The notes: generated from the letters alone by a model not told the origin. Shown: positions 32,377-41,237, numbered from the stretch's first letter. The stretch: 43,625 bases of DNA from Nitrosomonadales bacterium (GCA_016218445.1 JACREC010000129.1:1-43625); one strand, 5' to 3'. A program made the numbers and translations.

Positions 32377-33912
32377 ATGAAAGACAAATTGATAATTTTT
32401 GACACCACCTTGCGCGATGGCGAACAAAGCCCCGGTGCGTCCATGACCAAGGAAGAGAAAATCCGCATTGCGCGGCAACTGGAAAAGCTCGGCGTGGATG
32501 TCATCGAGGCGGGGTTTGCCGCCGCCAGTCCGGGCGATGCCGACGCAATACAAAGCGTCGCGAGGGTCATCGAGCATTCCACGGTTTGCTCACTGGCGCG
32601 CGCCAACGAGCGCGACGTGCGCGCTGCGGGCGAGGCGATCAAGCCGGCCAAATCCGGCCGTATCCACACCTTTATCGCCACTTCACCCATCCACATGGAA
32701 AAGAAGTTGCGCATGACGCCGGACCAGGTGGTGGATGCGGCGGTGAAGGCGGTGAAGCTCGCGCTGGAATATACCGATGACGTGGAGTTTTCCGCCGAGG
32801 ACGCGGTGCGCTCGGAAATGGATTTTCTGGTGCGCGTCTTCGACGCGGTGATCCGGGCCGGCGCCAGGACACTCAACGTGCCGGACACCGTCGGTTACAG
32901 CATCCCGGCCTTGTGGGGCGAGCGCATCCGGCAGCTGATCGAGCGTGTGCCGAACAGTAACCGGGTGGTGTGGTCCACCCATTGCCACAACGACCTCGGC
33001 ATGGCCGTGGCCAATTCGCTCGCCGCCGTGATGAACGGCGCGCGCCAGGTGGAATGCACCATCAACGGCCTCGGCGAGCGTGCCGGCAACGCCAGCCTGG
33101 AAGAAATCGTGATGGCGGTGAAGACGCGCCGCGACGTGTTCACCTGCGACTCGCGCATAGACACCGCGCAGATCGTGCCGACCTCCAAGCTGGTGTCGAG
33201 CATCACCGGTTACCCGGTGCAGCCGAACAAGGCCATCGTCGGCGCGAACGCGTTCGCGCATGAATCCGGCATCCATCAGGATGGCGTGCTCAAGCACCGC
33301 GAGACCTATGAAATCATGCGCGCCGAGGACGTGGGCTGGAGCACGAATAAATTGACGCTGGGCAAGCTCTCCGGCCGCAATGCTTTCCGCACGCGCTTGC
33401 AGGAACTCGGCATCGTGCTGGAAAGCGAGGAAGCGTTGAATGCGGCCTTTGCGCGCTTCAAGGACCTGGCAGACCGCAAGTCGGAAATATTCGATGAGGA
33501 TTTGCAGGCGCTGGTCAACGAGGAAACCGTGGCGCATGTCAGCGAGCATTACCGCCTGGTGTCCATGCGCGCCCATTCCGAAACCGGCATCTTGCCCGAG
33601 GCACGGGTGGTGTTGAGTGTGGGCGGGCAGGAGCGCAAAGCCGAGATGCAGGGTGGCGGCCCGGTGGATGCCACGTTCAAGGCCATTGAACAGATCGTGC
33701 AGAGCGGCACCGAGCTGCTGTTGTATTCGGTGAACAACATCACCAGCGGCACCGATGCGCAGGGCGAAGTGACGGTGCGCCTGGCCAAGGGCGGGCGCAT
33801 CGTGAACGGGCAGGGCGCGGATACCGACATCGTGGTGGCTTCCGCCAAGGCGTATCTCAACGCGCTGAACAAGCTGCACGGCAAATTGGAGCGCGCCCAC
33901 CCGCAGTTGTGA
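32377..33912 (+). CDS. leuA: 2-isopropylmalate synthase
   Basis: First committed step of leucine synthesis: acetyl-CoA plus 2-oxoisovalerate to isopropylmalate. 511 aa. TIM-barrel start [21 protein letters not shown], metal ligands in [15 protein letters not shown] and [14 protein letters not shown], the substrate region [20 protein letters not shown], and a C-terminal LeuA dimer/regulatory domain (about 385-500) for leucine feedback. ATG 32377 follows CGGAG at good spacing. It ends with a strong terminator 30 bp downstream. A Leu-codon leader and hairpins lie upstream, so leucine-sensitive attenuation is plausible. Confidence 0.97.
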   Translation: MKDKLIIFDTTLRDGEQSPGASMTKEEKIRIARQLEKLGVDVIEAGFAAASPGDADAIQSVARVIEHSTVCSLARANERDVRAAGEAIKPAKSGRIHTFIATSPIHMEKKLRMTPDQVVDAAVKAVKLALEYTDDVEFSAEDAVRSEMDFLVRVFDAVIRAGARTLNVPDTVGYSIPALWGERIRQLIERVPNSNRVVWSTHCHNDLGMAVANSLAAVMNGARQVECTINGLGERAGNASLEEIVMAVKTRRDVFTCDSRIDTAQIVPTSKLVSSITGYPVQPNKAIVGANAFAHESGIHQDGVLKHRETYEIMRAEDVGWSTNKLTLGKLSGRNAFRTRLQELGIVLESEEALNAAFARFKDLADRKSEIFDEDLQALVNEETVAHVSEHYRLVSMRAHSETGILPEARVVLSVGGQERKAEMQGGGPVDATFKAIEQIVQSGTELLLYSVNNITSGTDAQGEVTVRLAKGGRIVNGQGADTDIVVASAKAYLNALNKLHGKLERAHPQL

Positions 33913-33942
33913 ACTTTTCGGTAGATAGCCCGTCAGAGTACG

Positions 33943-33968
33943 CGGCGCACGTTTTGTGCGCCGTTTTT
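33943..33968 (+). terminator. Intrinsic terminator after leuA
   Basis: CGGCGCAC-GTTTT-GTGCGCCG with a perfect 8-bp stem, followed by TTTTT. Confidence 0.93.
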
Positions 33969-34009
33969 ATGAATTTCCGCCATTTTTGTAAATTTCACTG
34001 GAGATTATC

Positions 34010-35080
34010 TTGAAGAAAATTTTGTTGAGTTCCGCGTTTCTACTGGCTTCACTGGCTGCCAATGCAAGCTGGGCCGAGTGCTGGATCATTCCGAAGTCGC
34101 AATGCCCGCATGCTGAGCTATCAGGTAGAAATCTGGTTGGCGCTGATATGCATGGAGCATATATGTTTGAGGGCGATCTGACCAAGGCCGACTTTTCCAA
34201 GGCTAATCTCAAGGAGGCGAATATTTATCACGGCAAGCTGATGGGCGGCAATTTTACCGAAGCGGACATGACCGACATCACGCTGTATAACGCCGACCTG
34301 ACCGGCGCCAACCTGACCGGAGCGAATATGACGCGCGCCAAACTCAAGGGCGCAAATCTCAGCGAGGTTAATTTGACCGACACTAATTTTACCGATGCAG
34401 AGATTGACGGTGCAAAGTTCAACAAGGCTGTTTTTTGCCGTACCACAATGCCGAATGGCATCGTGAATAGCGGCGCGAACTGTCCCGCCAAGAAAACTGA
34501 AAAAACTGCCAGAGCCGAGCAGGCAGAAGTCGTGGAGAATGCCATCAATGGCTGCGTGATCCAGCCGCGCACGGTATGCATGAATGCTGCGCTGGCCGAG
34601 GCCAATCTGGGTTCTGCCAATCTTTCCGGCGCACAGCTATACATGGGCAATCTCGCGCAAGCCAACCTGTTCAAGGCCAACCTCGGCAAGGCTAATTTGA
34701 CCGAGGCCAATCTGACCCATGCCAATCTGACCCGTGCCAACCTGTCGCAAACCAACCTGACCGAGGCCAACCTGAACAAGGCGACGTTGCGCGGCGCGCA
34801 ACTGGAGCGCGCCAATCTGACCGGCGCGATTCTGCTGAATGCCGACCTGACCGATGCCGACCTGACCGGCGCCAATATTGCCGAAACCACGCTGACTGGA
34901 GCGACTTTATGCAATACGGTCATGCCCAACGGCACGGTGAACAACAGCAGTTGCATGCCTGAAAAAAAACCAGAAGCGATTACTGAACCGGTGAAGATCG
35001 AACCCGTGAAAATCGAGCCGACCGTACCGGAAATCAAGCCGGCTCAGCCAGCGGCAAAAGTAAAGACCAAGAGCAGGTAA
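34010..35080 (+). CDS. Exported pentapeptide-repeat protein with an internal duplication
   Basis: 356 aa. Signal peptide MKKILLSSAFLLASLAANASWA, then two blocks of A(N/D)Lxx pentapeptides forming right-handed quadrilateral helices. Each block has the same caps: a two-Cys start (ECWIIPKSQCPHA; GCVIQPRTVCMNA) and a two-Cys end (FCRTTMPNGIVNSGANC; LCNTVMPNGTVNNSSC). So residues about 22-160 and 183-318 are duplicates, the second longer by several repeats. The cap cysteines could form disulfides in the periplasm. A Lys/Pro/Glu tail (EPVKIEPVKIEP) follows. The start is TTG 34010 with TGGAG upstream. Single-gene unit between two terminators. Function unknown; cytosolic relatives can mimic DNA, but an exported one is unlikely to. 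Confidence 0.85.
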   Translation: MKKILLSSAFLLASLAANASWAECWIIPKSQCPHAELSGRNLVGADMHGAYMFEGDLTKADFSKANLKEANIYHGKLMGGNFTEADMTDITLYNADLTGANLTGANMTRAKLKGANLSEVNLTDTNFTDAEIDGAKFNKAVFCRTTMPNGIVNSGANCPAKKTEKTARAEQAEVVENAINGCVIQPRTVCMNAALAEANLGSANLSGAQLYMGNLAQANLFKANLGKANLTEANLTHANLTRANLSQTNLTEANLNKATLRGAQLERANLTGAILLNADLTDADLTGANIAETTLTGATLCNTVMPNGTVNNSSCMPEKKPEAITEPVKIEPVKIEPTVPEIKPAQPAAKVKTKSR

Positions 35081-35101
35081 TCAGCCGGCAGGATAAAGGG
35101 C

Positions 35102-35130
35102 AAGGGCACGCAGCGCGTGCCCTTTATTTT
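35102..35130 (+). terminator. Intrinsic terminator after the pentapeptide gene
   Basis: AAGGGCACGC-AGC-GCGTGCCCTT, a perfect 10-bp stem, followed by TATTTTT. Confidence 0.93.
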
Positions 35131-35204
35131 TGTTGCGGAAATAAATCGGCCAATGAAAGAAATGCCGGTAGCGGGTGTTATTTAAGCTGAGAGTTTCAAC
35201 GCGG

Positions 35205-35315
35205 TCAGCGCAAGCCGCCCGCTTGCTTGATGCCGCGTGCAATGAGTTCCGCCATTTGGCGCGTGGCGCAACGCTGGCTGTAGTACAGCACCAGAATTTC
35301 TTTGTCGGTTATCAT
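35205..35315 (-). pseudogene. wrbA: wrbA (NAD(P)H:quinone oxidoreductase) N-terminal remnant
   Basis: A 36-codon minus-strand ORF, not in the track. It reads KEILVLYYSQRCATRQMAEL then IARGIKQAGGLR and stops at TGA 35205-35207. This matches the flavodoxin-fold N-terminus of WrbA proteins (E/KILVLYYSRHGATRxMAxLIARG), including the FMN-binding loop, but the remaining 160 or so residues are absent: no frame downstream continues the family. The flavin loop has RC where RHG or similar is usual. WrbA genes often lie beside yihY in betaproteobacteria, as here, so this is probably what remains after a deletion. Rest of 35131-35399: no other gene seen; the track ORF at 35175 is its antisense shadow. 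Confidence 0.7.
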
Positions 35316-35399
35316 GTGCTGGTTATAAGGGCTTTCGCACAAATGCCGTGCCTGGCGATGCTTCATCGAAAGCGGTTCAAAATCTAAGGCGGGTTAATC

Positions 35400-36629
35400 A
35401 TGCAAGAGAATTGGCGGAACCTTCTGAATTTCATGCGCTTCATTGTGATGCGCTTCCACCAGGATCGCTGCATACAGATTGCGGCAAGCCTGACTTTTAC
35501 CACGCTGCTGTCGCTGGTGCCATTGATCACCATCGCACTGACGATGTTCTCGGCATTCCCGGTGTTCGAGGATTTTTCCAACCAGATCAAGGCTTACTTG
35601 GTTAACAACCTGATGCCGAATATGGCGGGGAAAGTTATTACGCAATATATGCAGCAGTTCACCGAGAGCGCGATGCGCCTGACGGCGGTTGGCATCGTGT
35701 TTCTTGCGGTGACGGCCATGCTGATGATGCTGACTATAGACCATGCATTCAACACCATCTGGAGGATATCCCGTCCGCGGCCATTGCTCAAACGGCTGAT
35801 TGTTTACTGGGCGGTACTCACTCTCACGCCGTTGCTCATCGGTGCGAGCCTGTCATTGACCTCATGGCTGGTTGGATTGTCGATGGGTTATGTCAAGCAG
35901 ATTCCGATATTCGGCGTGGGCGCGCTGAAAATATTGCCGGCGCTGTTTACCACATTGGCGTTCACCATGTTGTTCGAGCTGGTGCCGAATCGCTATGTGC
36001 CGCGCATGCACGCGCTAATCGGCGCGGTCGCGGCCGCAATCGTTTTCGAATCCATGAACCGCGTGTTCGGCTACTACATCAGCCATTTTCCAACTTACAA
36101 GCTGGTATATGGCGCGTTCGCCAGCGTGCCGGTTTTTCTGATGTGGATTTACCTGTCCTGGCTGACCATTCTGGTCGGCGCGGTGATCGCGGCATCATTG
36201 TCGCATTGGCGCGCTCCTGCAGCACAGCAGCTACCACCCGCCGCCCAATTGCTGGACGCGCTGCGCGTGTTACAAATCATGGTAAGTGGTTTGCAACAGG
36301 GCAGGGTGAGCACTTTCCCGGAATTGTCCAGGTCTTTGCATCTTGGCTATGACGTGCTGGAAAAAATTCTTGAAAAGCTGGCAAATGCCGATATGGTGCG
36401 CAAGGCAGAGGGGCAGGGCTGGCTGCTAATGCGCGATGCGCAACACGTGCAATTGGCTGAGCTGTACCGCCTGTTCGTGTTCGACCCGTCCATGCTGGCC
36501 GCGCAGGATGATGATGCGGAAATCCATGCGTGGCTCGGGCAAATTGAGCGGCGTGTGGCGGATGCGACGGCGGTTACGCTGCATGACCTGTTCACCGGGA
36601 CGGGCAGCCATGGCCCGAATGTTTCATGA
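35400..36629 (+). CDS. YihY/BrkB-family inner-membrane protein
   Basis: 409 aa. The N-terminal two thirds are the YihY/BrkB (formerly RNase BN) fold: FHQDRCIQIAASLTFTTLLSLVPLITIAL, six or so membrane segments (about 30-55, 95-120, 140-165, 180-200, 210-235, 245-270) and FGYYISHFPTYKLVYGAFASVPVFLMWIYLSW. The C-terminal part (about 290-400) is cytosolic and looks like a winged-helix domain (STFPELSRSLHLGYDVLEKILEKLANADMVRKAEG), as in the longer members. Exact transport or envelope role is not established for the family. ATG 35400 has AAGGCGG upstream. It is divergent from the wrbA remnant. Confidence 0.88.
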   Translation: MQENWRNLLNFMRFIVMRFHQDRCIQIAASLTFTTLLSLVPLITIALTMFSAFPVFEDFSNQIKAYLVNNLMPNMAGKVITQYMQQFTESAMRLTAVGIVFLAVTAMLMMLTIDHAFNTIWRISRPRPLLKRLIVYWAVLTLTPLLIGASLSLTSWLVGLSMGYVKQIPIFGVGALKILPALFTTLAFTMLFELVPNRYVPRMHALIGAVAAAIVFESMNRVFGYYISHFPTYKLVYGAFASVPVFLMWIYLSWLTILVGAVIAASLSHWRAPAAQQLPPAAQLLDALRVLQIMVSGLQQGRVSTFPELSRSLHLGYDVLEKILEKLANADMVRKAEGQGWLLMRDAQHVQLAELYRLFVFDPSMLAAQDDDAEIHAWLGQIERRVADATAVTLHDLFTGTGSHGPNVS

Positions 36630-36762
36630 GTCGGCACGCGCCCTTGATGGTCTTGATGTCGCCTATAATGCATGCGTTGTATCCATAGCCACCGCTGTTG
36701 ATTGGGCGGGTATTGCCTGTCGCAATGGGTGGATTAAAAATGTTACTGTTGTTTGATGAAAA

Positions 36763-37152
36763 ATGATTCGCACTGGAAAACCCGGCGGCTGGACATTCGC
36801 CGCGCTGGTCACCGCCATCCTGGGCGGTGGCGGCCTTGCATACCTTGATCGAGCCGATTCGGCGCAGCCTCCGGCACTCGCCACACAGCATGAGCAGGCT
36901 GGTGTTGAAGCGGAGCCAATCACGCCCCTGCCCTTGGCAATGTCTCTCGATAACAGGAAGGTTGAGCTTGGCCGCCGCCTGTTTCACGATGCGGGACTGT
37001 CTGGTGACGGCTCGGCAAAGACCCTGGAAGACGCAGTGCGGGTAATGGCTCGCTATCAGCTTGGCGAGCAGATCAGCACGGACGAATTGAAAAAGATCAT
37101 CGCATTCCTGCATACCCCGACCGGGGAATATCAGGGGAAACCACTCGAATGA
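36763..37152 (+). CDS. Internally deleted cytochrome c peroxidase (MauG/CcpA-like) remnant
   Basis: 129 aa. An N-terminal anchor or signal (about 10-27, FAALVTAILGGGGLAYL) is followed by the start of a di-haem peroxidase (PLPLAMSLDNRKVELGRRLFHDAGLSGDGS) and then directly by its C-terminal end (AKTLEDAVRVMARYQLG, STDELKKIIAFLHTPTGEY). Family members are about 320-360 residues with two CxxCH haem sites between these parts; no CxxCH remains. Relatives have GDGSxxCxxCH early and HDGSAKTLEDAV late, so recombination between the two GDGS coding sites would give exactly this in-frame join (near 37003-37020). It cannot bind haem as a peroxidase. The frame is open, so a short protein may still be made. 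Confidence 0.75.
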   Translation: MIRTGKPGGWTFAALVTAILGGGGLAYLDRADSAQPPALATQHEQAGVEAEPITPLPLAMSLDNRKVELGRRLFHDAGLSGDGSAKTLEDAVRVMARYQLGEQISTDELKKIIAFLHTPTGEYQGKPLE

Positions 37153-37185
37153 AGCCAGATAATCCATTAAAGGAGAAACGTTGTT

Positions 37186-37243
37186 GTAGGAGCGCAACTT
37201 GTTGCGCGATTGCACTGAATCGCCCGATAAATCGGGCTCCTAC
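37186..37243. repeat. REP element (GTAGGAGC...GCTCCTAC)
   Basis: Outer arms GTAGGAGC (37186-37193) and GCTCCTAC (37236-37243) enclose two hairpins, GCGCAAC-TT-GTTGCGC and CCCGAT-AA-ATCGGG. This matches the common proteobacterial REP style. It lies between a Shine-Dalgarno AAAGGAG (37168-37174) and the next ATG 100 bp away. Confidence 0.88.
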
Positions 37244-37274
37244 GGGGCATGAATAATCTAATGGACAATTTGGG

Positions 37275-39800
37275 ATGAAGCCAATTAAGCGCGGGGGTGA
37301 ACATGCAGACCTGTATCGCATTGCCGCTGCGGTTGCGGCGGCGGTGCTTCTGGTGGTTGTTTTTGTTGTCACGCAACCGGTCGATCTGCACCGCCACAAT
37401 ACCTTGCTGGGCTATTTCAGCCAATTGCAGAGGGATGATGCGCTGCTCGGCGAAGCTGTGTTGCAACTGCATTTTAATCTGGCGAACAATTATGACCAGG
37501 TGACCGCCGTCAGCAAAAACATGCGCGATATCGCAGGCGAACTGCGCAGAGGTGAAGCGGCCCGCGACCTGCGCGAAGGCGTTGAATTCCGGCAACAATT
37601 GCAGTTACTCGAGCAGCAACTCTCAGCCGATCAGGAGGCGCTGGAAAGATTCAAGTCCAGCAATTCGGTGTTGAAAAATTCGCTGGTCTACCTGCTGCAT
37701 GCACGGGATGAGCTGGAGCAAGACTTGCCATCCGGGACGGCGGTTCATGAAGATATCGACAGCCTGGTTGAGGAAATGCTGTTCAAGCGCTTCAAGGCGT
37801 CGATATATGAGCACGATCACACAGAGGCAAGCATTGCCGCTCTGGAAAAGGCCACGACGAAGCTGGCCGCCAACACTCGCAAGAAACTTGACAGCTTGCT
37901 GCGCCATATCCGCCAGATCGACAAGATCGAGCGGGACATGCCCGTCCTGATTCGGCAGTTGACCGCCAACGGCGAGAATGAACGCCTGGATGAAGCCTAC
38001 CGGCATTATTACGACCGCCAGCAGGAGCGCGCGGCAGCTTATCGTTTCTTCCTGTTGCTGGCGACACTGTCCATGCTCGGCTACGCAGCCTTTGTTTTTC
38101 TGCGCTTGCGGGAGAAGTCCCGCAGCTTGCAACTGGCGGCCAGCGTCATTGCCCATGCTCATGAGAGCATTATCATTACCGACAGCACAGGCAACATCGT
38201 GGACGTGAATCCGGCCTTCACCAAGGTGACCGGCTATACGCGCGAGGAAGCATTGGGCAAAAATCCGCGCCTGTTGCAATCCGGGCGTCATGGTCCAGAG
38301 TTCTATGCCGGGATGTGGCAGTCAATCAAAGGCGTTGGCCAATGGAGCGGCGAAGTCTGGAACCGGCGCAAGAACGGCGAGATATTTCCCGAGTGGCTCA
38401 GCATCACCACCGTCACCGGCGAGGATGGAGGGGTTACCCACTACGTCGGCTCCGGCACCGACATCACGGAACGCAAACAGAGTGAGGCCGATATCCACAA
38501 CCTCTCTTTTTACGACCCGCTCACTCAGTTGCCCAATCGCCGCATGTTGATGGATCATTTATACCAAACACTGGTCATCGGCACCGGCGGCACCGGTCAT
38601 CGTGCGCTCTTGTTCGTCGGCCTCGACAACTTCAAGGTTATCAACGATAGCAAGGGGCATGGCATTGGCGATTTGTTGCTGATAAGAGCGGCCAGCCGCC
38701 TCAAGACTTGCATAGGTGAAGACGATATCATTGTCCGCACGGGCGGAGATGAATTCGTGGTGGTGCTCGAAAACCTGAGCGAGGAAGCGGAACAAGCTAC
38801 AGCACAAGCCAAACTGGTGGCCGAAAAAATTCTTGGCGCCATCAGTCAGCCATACAGCTTGCAAGGGCATGAATACCACATCACCATCAGCATCGGCGTC
38901 GGCCTGTTTTGCGAACATGAGATGTCCGTCGACGACTTGCTCAAGCGCGCGGATACGGCGATGCATCAGGCCAGGCAATCCGGCCGTAACATACTGCGCT
39001 TCTTTGACCCCACCATGCAGGACGCGCTGGAAGAGCGCATGGCACTGGAGTCCGACCTGCGCGCTGCATTGCAGCAACAGCAATTCAGGCTTTACTACCA
39101 GATGCAGGTTGACCACACGGGTCATGTTCTCGGCGCGGAGGTTTTGCTGCGCTGGATACATCCTTCGCATGGCTTGGTTTCACCCATGAAATTTATCCCG
39201 CTGGCAGAAGAAGTCGGACTTATTCTCCCCATTGGGCAATGGGTATTGGAGGCTGCCTGCAAACAGATCAAGGCATGGGAGGCTGACCCGCACACCCGTG
39301 ATTTACAGCTTGCGGTCAATGTCAGCGCGGGGCAATTCCACCAGCCGGATTTCGTTGAGCGCGTGAATAAAGTGCTCAAGCAAACCACCATTTTTCCATC
39401 GCGTCTCAAGCTCGAATTAACCGAGAGCATGGTGCTCGACGATGTTGCCGATACCATTGCCAAGATGCATGCACTGAAACAAATGGGCGTGCGTTTTTCC
39501 ATGGATGATTTCGGTACAGGGTATTCATCGCTGGCTTATCTGTCCCAGTTGCCACTCGACCAACTTAAAATTGACCAGTCTTTCGTGCGCAACATCGGCA
39601 CAAAATCTGCCGATGCGGTGATTGTTCAAACCATTGTCGGCATGGCCGGCAACCTGGGCATGGAAGTTATTGCCGAAGGTGTGGAAACGCAGGCGCAACG
39701 TGATTTCCTTGAGAGGATTGGATGCATGGCCTATCAGGGGTATTTATTCAGCAAGCCGGTGCCATTGGAAGATTTTGAGAAGAAGCTGAAGAACGCCTGA
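37275..39800 (+). CDS. Membrane sensor DAHL-PAS-GGDEF-EAL protein (c-di-GMP turnover)
   Basis: 841 aa. Membrane segments at about 14-36 and 262-283 flank a helical periplasmic sensor (about 40-260; DLHRHNTLLGYFSQLQRDDALLGEAVLQLHFNL) that resembles the DAHL domain. PAS (about 292-400; IIITDSTGNIVDVNPAFTKVTGY, ends GTDITERK). GGDEF (about 405-570): motif RTGGDEF intact, but the inhibitory RxxD site is replaced (GEDD). EAL (about 585-838): EVLLRW in place of EALLRW keeps the Glu; NVSAGQF, LELTES, DDFGTGYSSL, KIDQSFV and AEGVE are present, so phosphodiesterase activity is likely. ATG 37275 has only a weak ribosome site because a REP element separates it from AAAGGAG. The peroxidase remnant precedes it; DAHL regions are reported near MauG-type peroxidases. 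Confidence 0.9.
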   Translation: MKPIKRGGEHADLYRIAAAVAAAVLLVVVFVVTQPVDLHRHNTLLGYFSQLQRDDALLGEAVLQLHFNLANNYDQVTAVSKNMRDIAGELRRGEAARDLREGVEFRQQLQLLEQQLSADQEALERFKSSNSVLKNSLVYLLHARDELEQDLPSGTAVHEDIDSLVEEMLFKRFKASIYEHDHTEASIAALEKATTKLAANTRKKLDSLLRHIRQIDKIERDMPVLIRQLTANGENERLDEAYRHYYDRQQERAAAYRFFLLLATLSMLGYAAFVFLRLREKSRSLQLAASVIAHAHESIIITDSTGNIVDVNPAFTKVTGYTREEALGKNPRLLQSGRHGPEFYAGMWQSIKGVGQWSGEVWNRRKNGEIFPEWLSITTVTGEDGGVTHYVGSGTDITERKQSEADIHNLSFYDPLTQLPNRRMLMDHLYQTLVIGTGGTGHRALLFVGLDNFKVINDSKGHGIGDLLLIRAASRLKTCIGEDDIIVRTGGDEFVVVLENLSEEAEQATAQAKLVAEKILGAISQPYSLQGHEYHITISIGVGLFCEHEMSVDDLLKRADTAMHQARQSGRNILRFFDPTMQDALEERMALESDLRAALQQQQFRLYYQMQVDHTGHVLGAEVLLRWIHPSHGLVSPMKFIPLAEEVGLILPIGQWVLEAACKQIKAWEADPHTRDLQLAVNVSAGQFHQPDFVERVNKVLKQTTIFPSRLKLELTESMVLDDVADTIAKMHALKQMGVRFSMDDFGTGYSSLAYLSQLPLDQLKIDQSFVRNIGTKSADAVIVQTIVGMAGNLGMEVIAEGVETQAQRDFLERIGCMAYQGYLFSKPVPLEDFEKKLKNA

Positions 39801-39984
39801 ACGAACCAGAAACACGGTTCGATGCATTCGGCTGTACCCCGCATCATCATGTGCAGCAGCCATGCCGCACAGCTTGCCCGGCGCACGCTTTTGCGCTCTA
39901 ATGCGCGCCGGTAAGCAAGTTGATGAAAAGCCGGTTTGTATTGTTCAAGAGGCCGGTTTGGTATTTGTCTGAAAAGGTATTGAT
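39801..39984. other. Intergenic stretch without a recognised gene
   Basis: 184 bp. It contains a direct repeat GCCGGTTTGTATT / GCCGGTTTGGTATT at about 39931-39966, just before the YqhA gene. No promoter with good spacing, terminator or small gene is convincing. Confidence 0.4.
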
Positions 39985-40566
39985 ATGAAATTCCTGGAAT
40001 GGTTATTTGAAGGGTCATTGTGGAACAGCCGTTTTGTTATTCTGGCGGCCGTGGTGGGCAGCTTATTTTCCGGTTTTGCGATTTTCTACATTGCCACGGT
40101 GGACGTGGTGTATCTGGCGCAGCATACATTGCATTACGCCGATTCCGGAATGACCACCGAAGCGCGCAAGATACTGCATGACAGCACGGTGTCGCATATC
40201 GTCGAGGTGGTGGACGGTTATTTGCTGGCAACCGTGATGCTGATTTTTTCGCTCGGCCTGTATGAGTTGTTCATCAGCGACATTGACCAGGCGCACGGCA
40301 GCAGGGCATCCAGCAAGATACTGGTGATCAGCAGCCTGGACGACTTGAAATCGCGCTTGGCCAAGGTGATCATCATGATCATGATAGTCACGCTGTTCGA
40401 AGAGGCGCTGAACATGAAGATGTCCGCGCCGATTGACCTGCTCTATCTGGGCGGCAGCATCGCATTGGTTGCCCTGGCGCTCTATTTGACCCATTCCGCC
40501 GAACATGGCGCGCAGCCGCAAGAAGACGAGCCGGAAGAGGGCGCTGAAACCGGGGACGAACACTAA
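39985..40566 (+). CDS. YqhA-family (UPF0114) membrane protein
   Basis: 193 aa with about four membrane segments (about 17-40, 72-92, 125-147, 153-173). Family features: LFEGSLWNSRFVILAAVVGSL at the N-terminus, VDGYLLATVMLIFSLGLYELFISDID, SLDDLKSRLAKVIIMIMIV. The C-terminus is acidic and hydrophilic (QPQEDEPEEGAETGDEH). The family is widespread, uncharacterised, and predicted to sit in the inner membrane. ATG 39985 has AAAAGG upstream at about 9 bp. The stop TAA overlaps the ATG of the track ORF at 40566, which is not the real next start. Confidence 0.85.
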   Translation: MKFLEWLFEGSLWNSRFVILAAVVGSLFSGFAIFYIATVDVVYLAQHTLHYADSGMTTEARKILHDSTVSHIVEVVDGYLLATVMLIFSLGLYELFISDIDQAHGSRASSKILVISSLDDLKSRLAKVIIMIMIVTLFEEALNMKMSAPIDLLYLGGSIALVALALYLTHSAEHGAQPQEDEPEEGAETGDEH

Positions 40567-40629
40567 TGGAACGGGGTCAGCAGGGATGGGCCGCCTTTAA
40601 CGTGAACGTCGCGAAGCGATACCACAGCA

Positions 40630-40707
40630 CTCTCCCCCGCCTGCGTGTGTTGTTGGGGCTTCAGCCCCTTACAACCACGGCGTACCCCTTGCGGGTGAGG
40701 GGGAGAG
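40630..40707. repeat. Nested palindrome cluster, repeat copy B, upstream of the thioredoxin gene
   Basis: Outer arms CTCTCCCCC (40630-40638) and GGGGGAGAG (40699-40707) are perfect. Inside, GTTGT...ACAAC and GGGGC-TTCA-GCCCC nest. The segment 40642-40698 is homologous to 20932-20990. The 218 bp from 40567 to 40784 hold this element and no gene. Confidence 0.85.
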
Positions 40708-40784
40708 GTAGGAGAGAGGGAACGGACACGGCGGCGTTCATTTTCTGCGAAGGCGCTGCCCTGTCCGTTTGCCCAACTCGCAAA

Positions 40785-41237
40785 ATGCTGCGTGCGCTGT
40801 TGGCGGTGTGCCTGTTGCTGGCCGCATTCAGTGCGGCGGCGCATGAGTTTGCGTTCAAGGATACGCATGGGCAGGAGCAACGCCTCTCCAACTACCGCGG
40901 CAAGTGGGTGCTGGTAAATTTCTGGGCGATCTGGTGCTCGCCTTGCCTGGAAGAGATTCCTGATCTGATCTCACTGCACAATGCGCACAAGGACACCGAC
41001 CTGGTGGTAATCGGTATTGCGCTGGAATATTCCTCGCCCAAGGGAGTAATGGAGTTTGCCGAGCGGCATGCCATTTCGTATCCGATAGTGCTGGGCACTC
41101 ATAAAATGGCGGCGCAGGTTGGCGAAGTGAATGCGTTGCCGACCACTTACCTGTTTGATCCGGCTGGCAAGCCGGTAAGCCATCAGGAAGGCGCTATCAC
41201 GCGCGACAGCGTGGAAGAATATATCCACAAGAAATAA
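40785..41237 (+). CDS. TlpA-like periplasmic thiol-disulfide protein
   Basis: 150 aa from ATG 40785. The signal peptide MLRALLAVCLLLAAFSAAAHEF directs it to the periplasm; the mature part is a thioredoxin fold with WAIWCSPCLEEIPDL (active site WCSPC) and the cis-Pro region NALPTTYLFDPAGKP, near GVMEFAERHAISYPIVLG. It probably reduces or shuffles disulfides, for example in cytochrome maturation; the partner is unknown. The track ORF extends back to 40566 through repeat DNA with an improbable sequence, so 40785 is chosen. No strong Shine-Dalgarno is visible. Confidence 0.9.
   Translation: MLRALLAVCLLLAAFSAAAHEFAFKDTHGQEQRLSNYRGKWVLVNFWAIWCSPCLEEIPDLISLHNAHKDTDLVVIGIALEYSSPKGVMEFAERHAISYPIVLGTHKMAAQVGEVNALPTTYLFDPAGKPVSHQEGAITRDSVEEYIHKK

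Noticed and set aside
32683-33900. 405-aa minus-strand ORF opposite leuA
   Set aside because: Complement shadow of a GC-rich gene with strong codon bias; leuA is certain.
36644-36669. TTGATG and TATAAT upstream of the peroxidase remnant
   Set aside because: The spacer is only 14 bp and no alternative -35 fits, so I do not call a promoter.
40566-40784. 73-residue N-terminal extension of the thioredoxin ORF
   Set aside because: Encoded by palindromic repeat DNA; the signal peptide begins at ATG 40785, and an extension would bury it.
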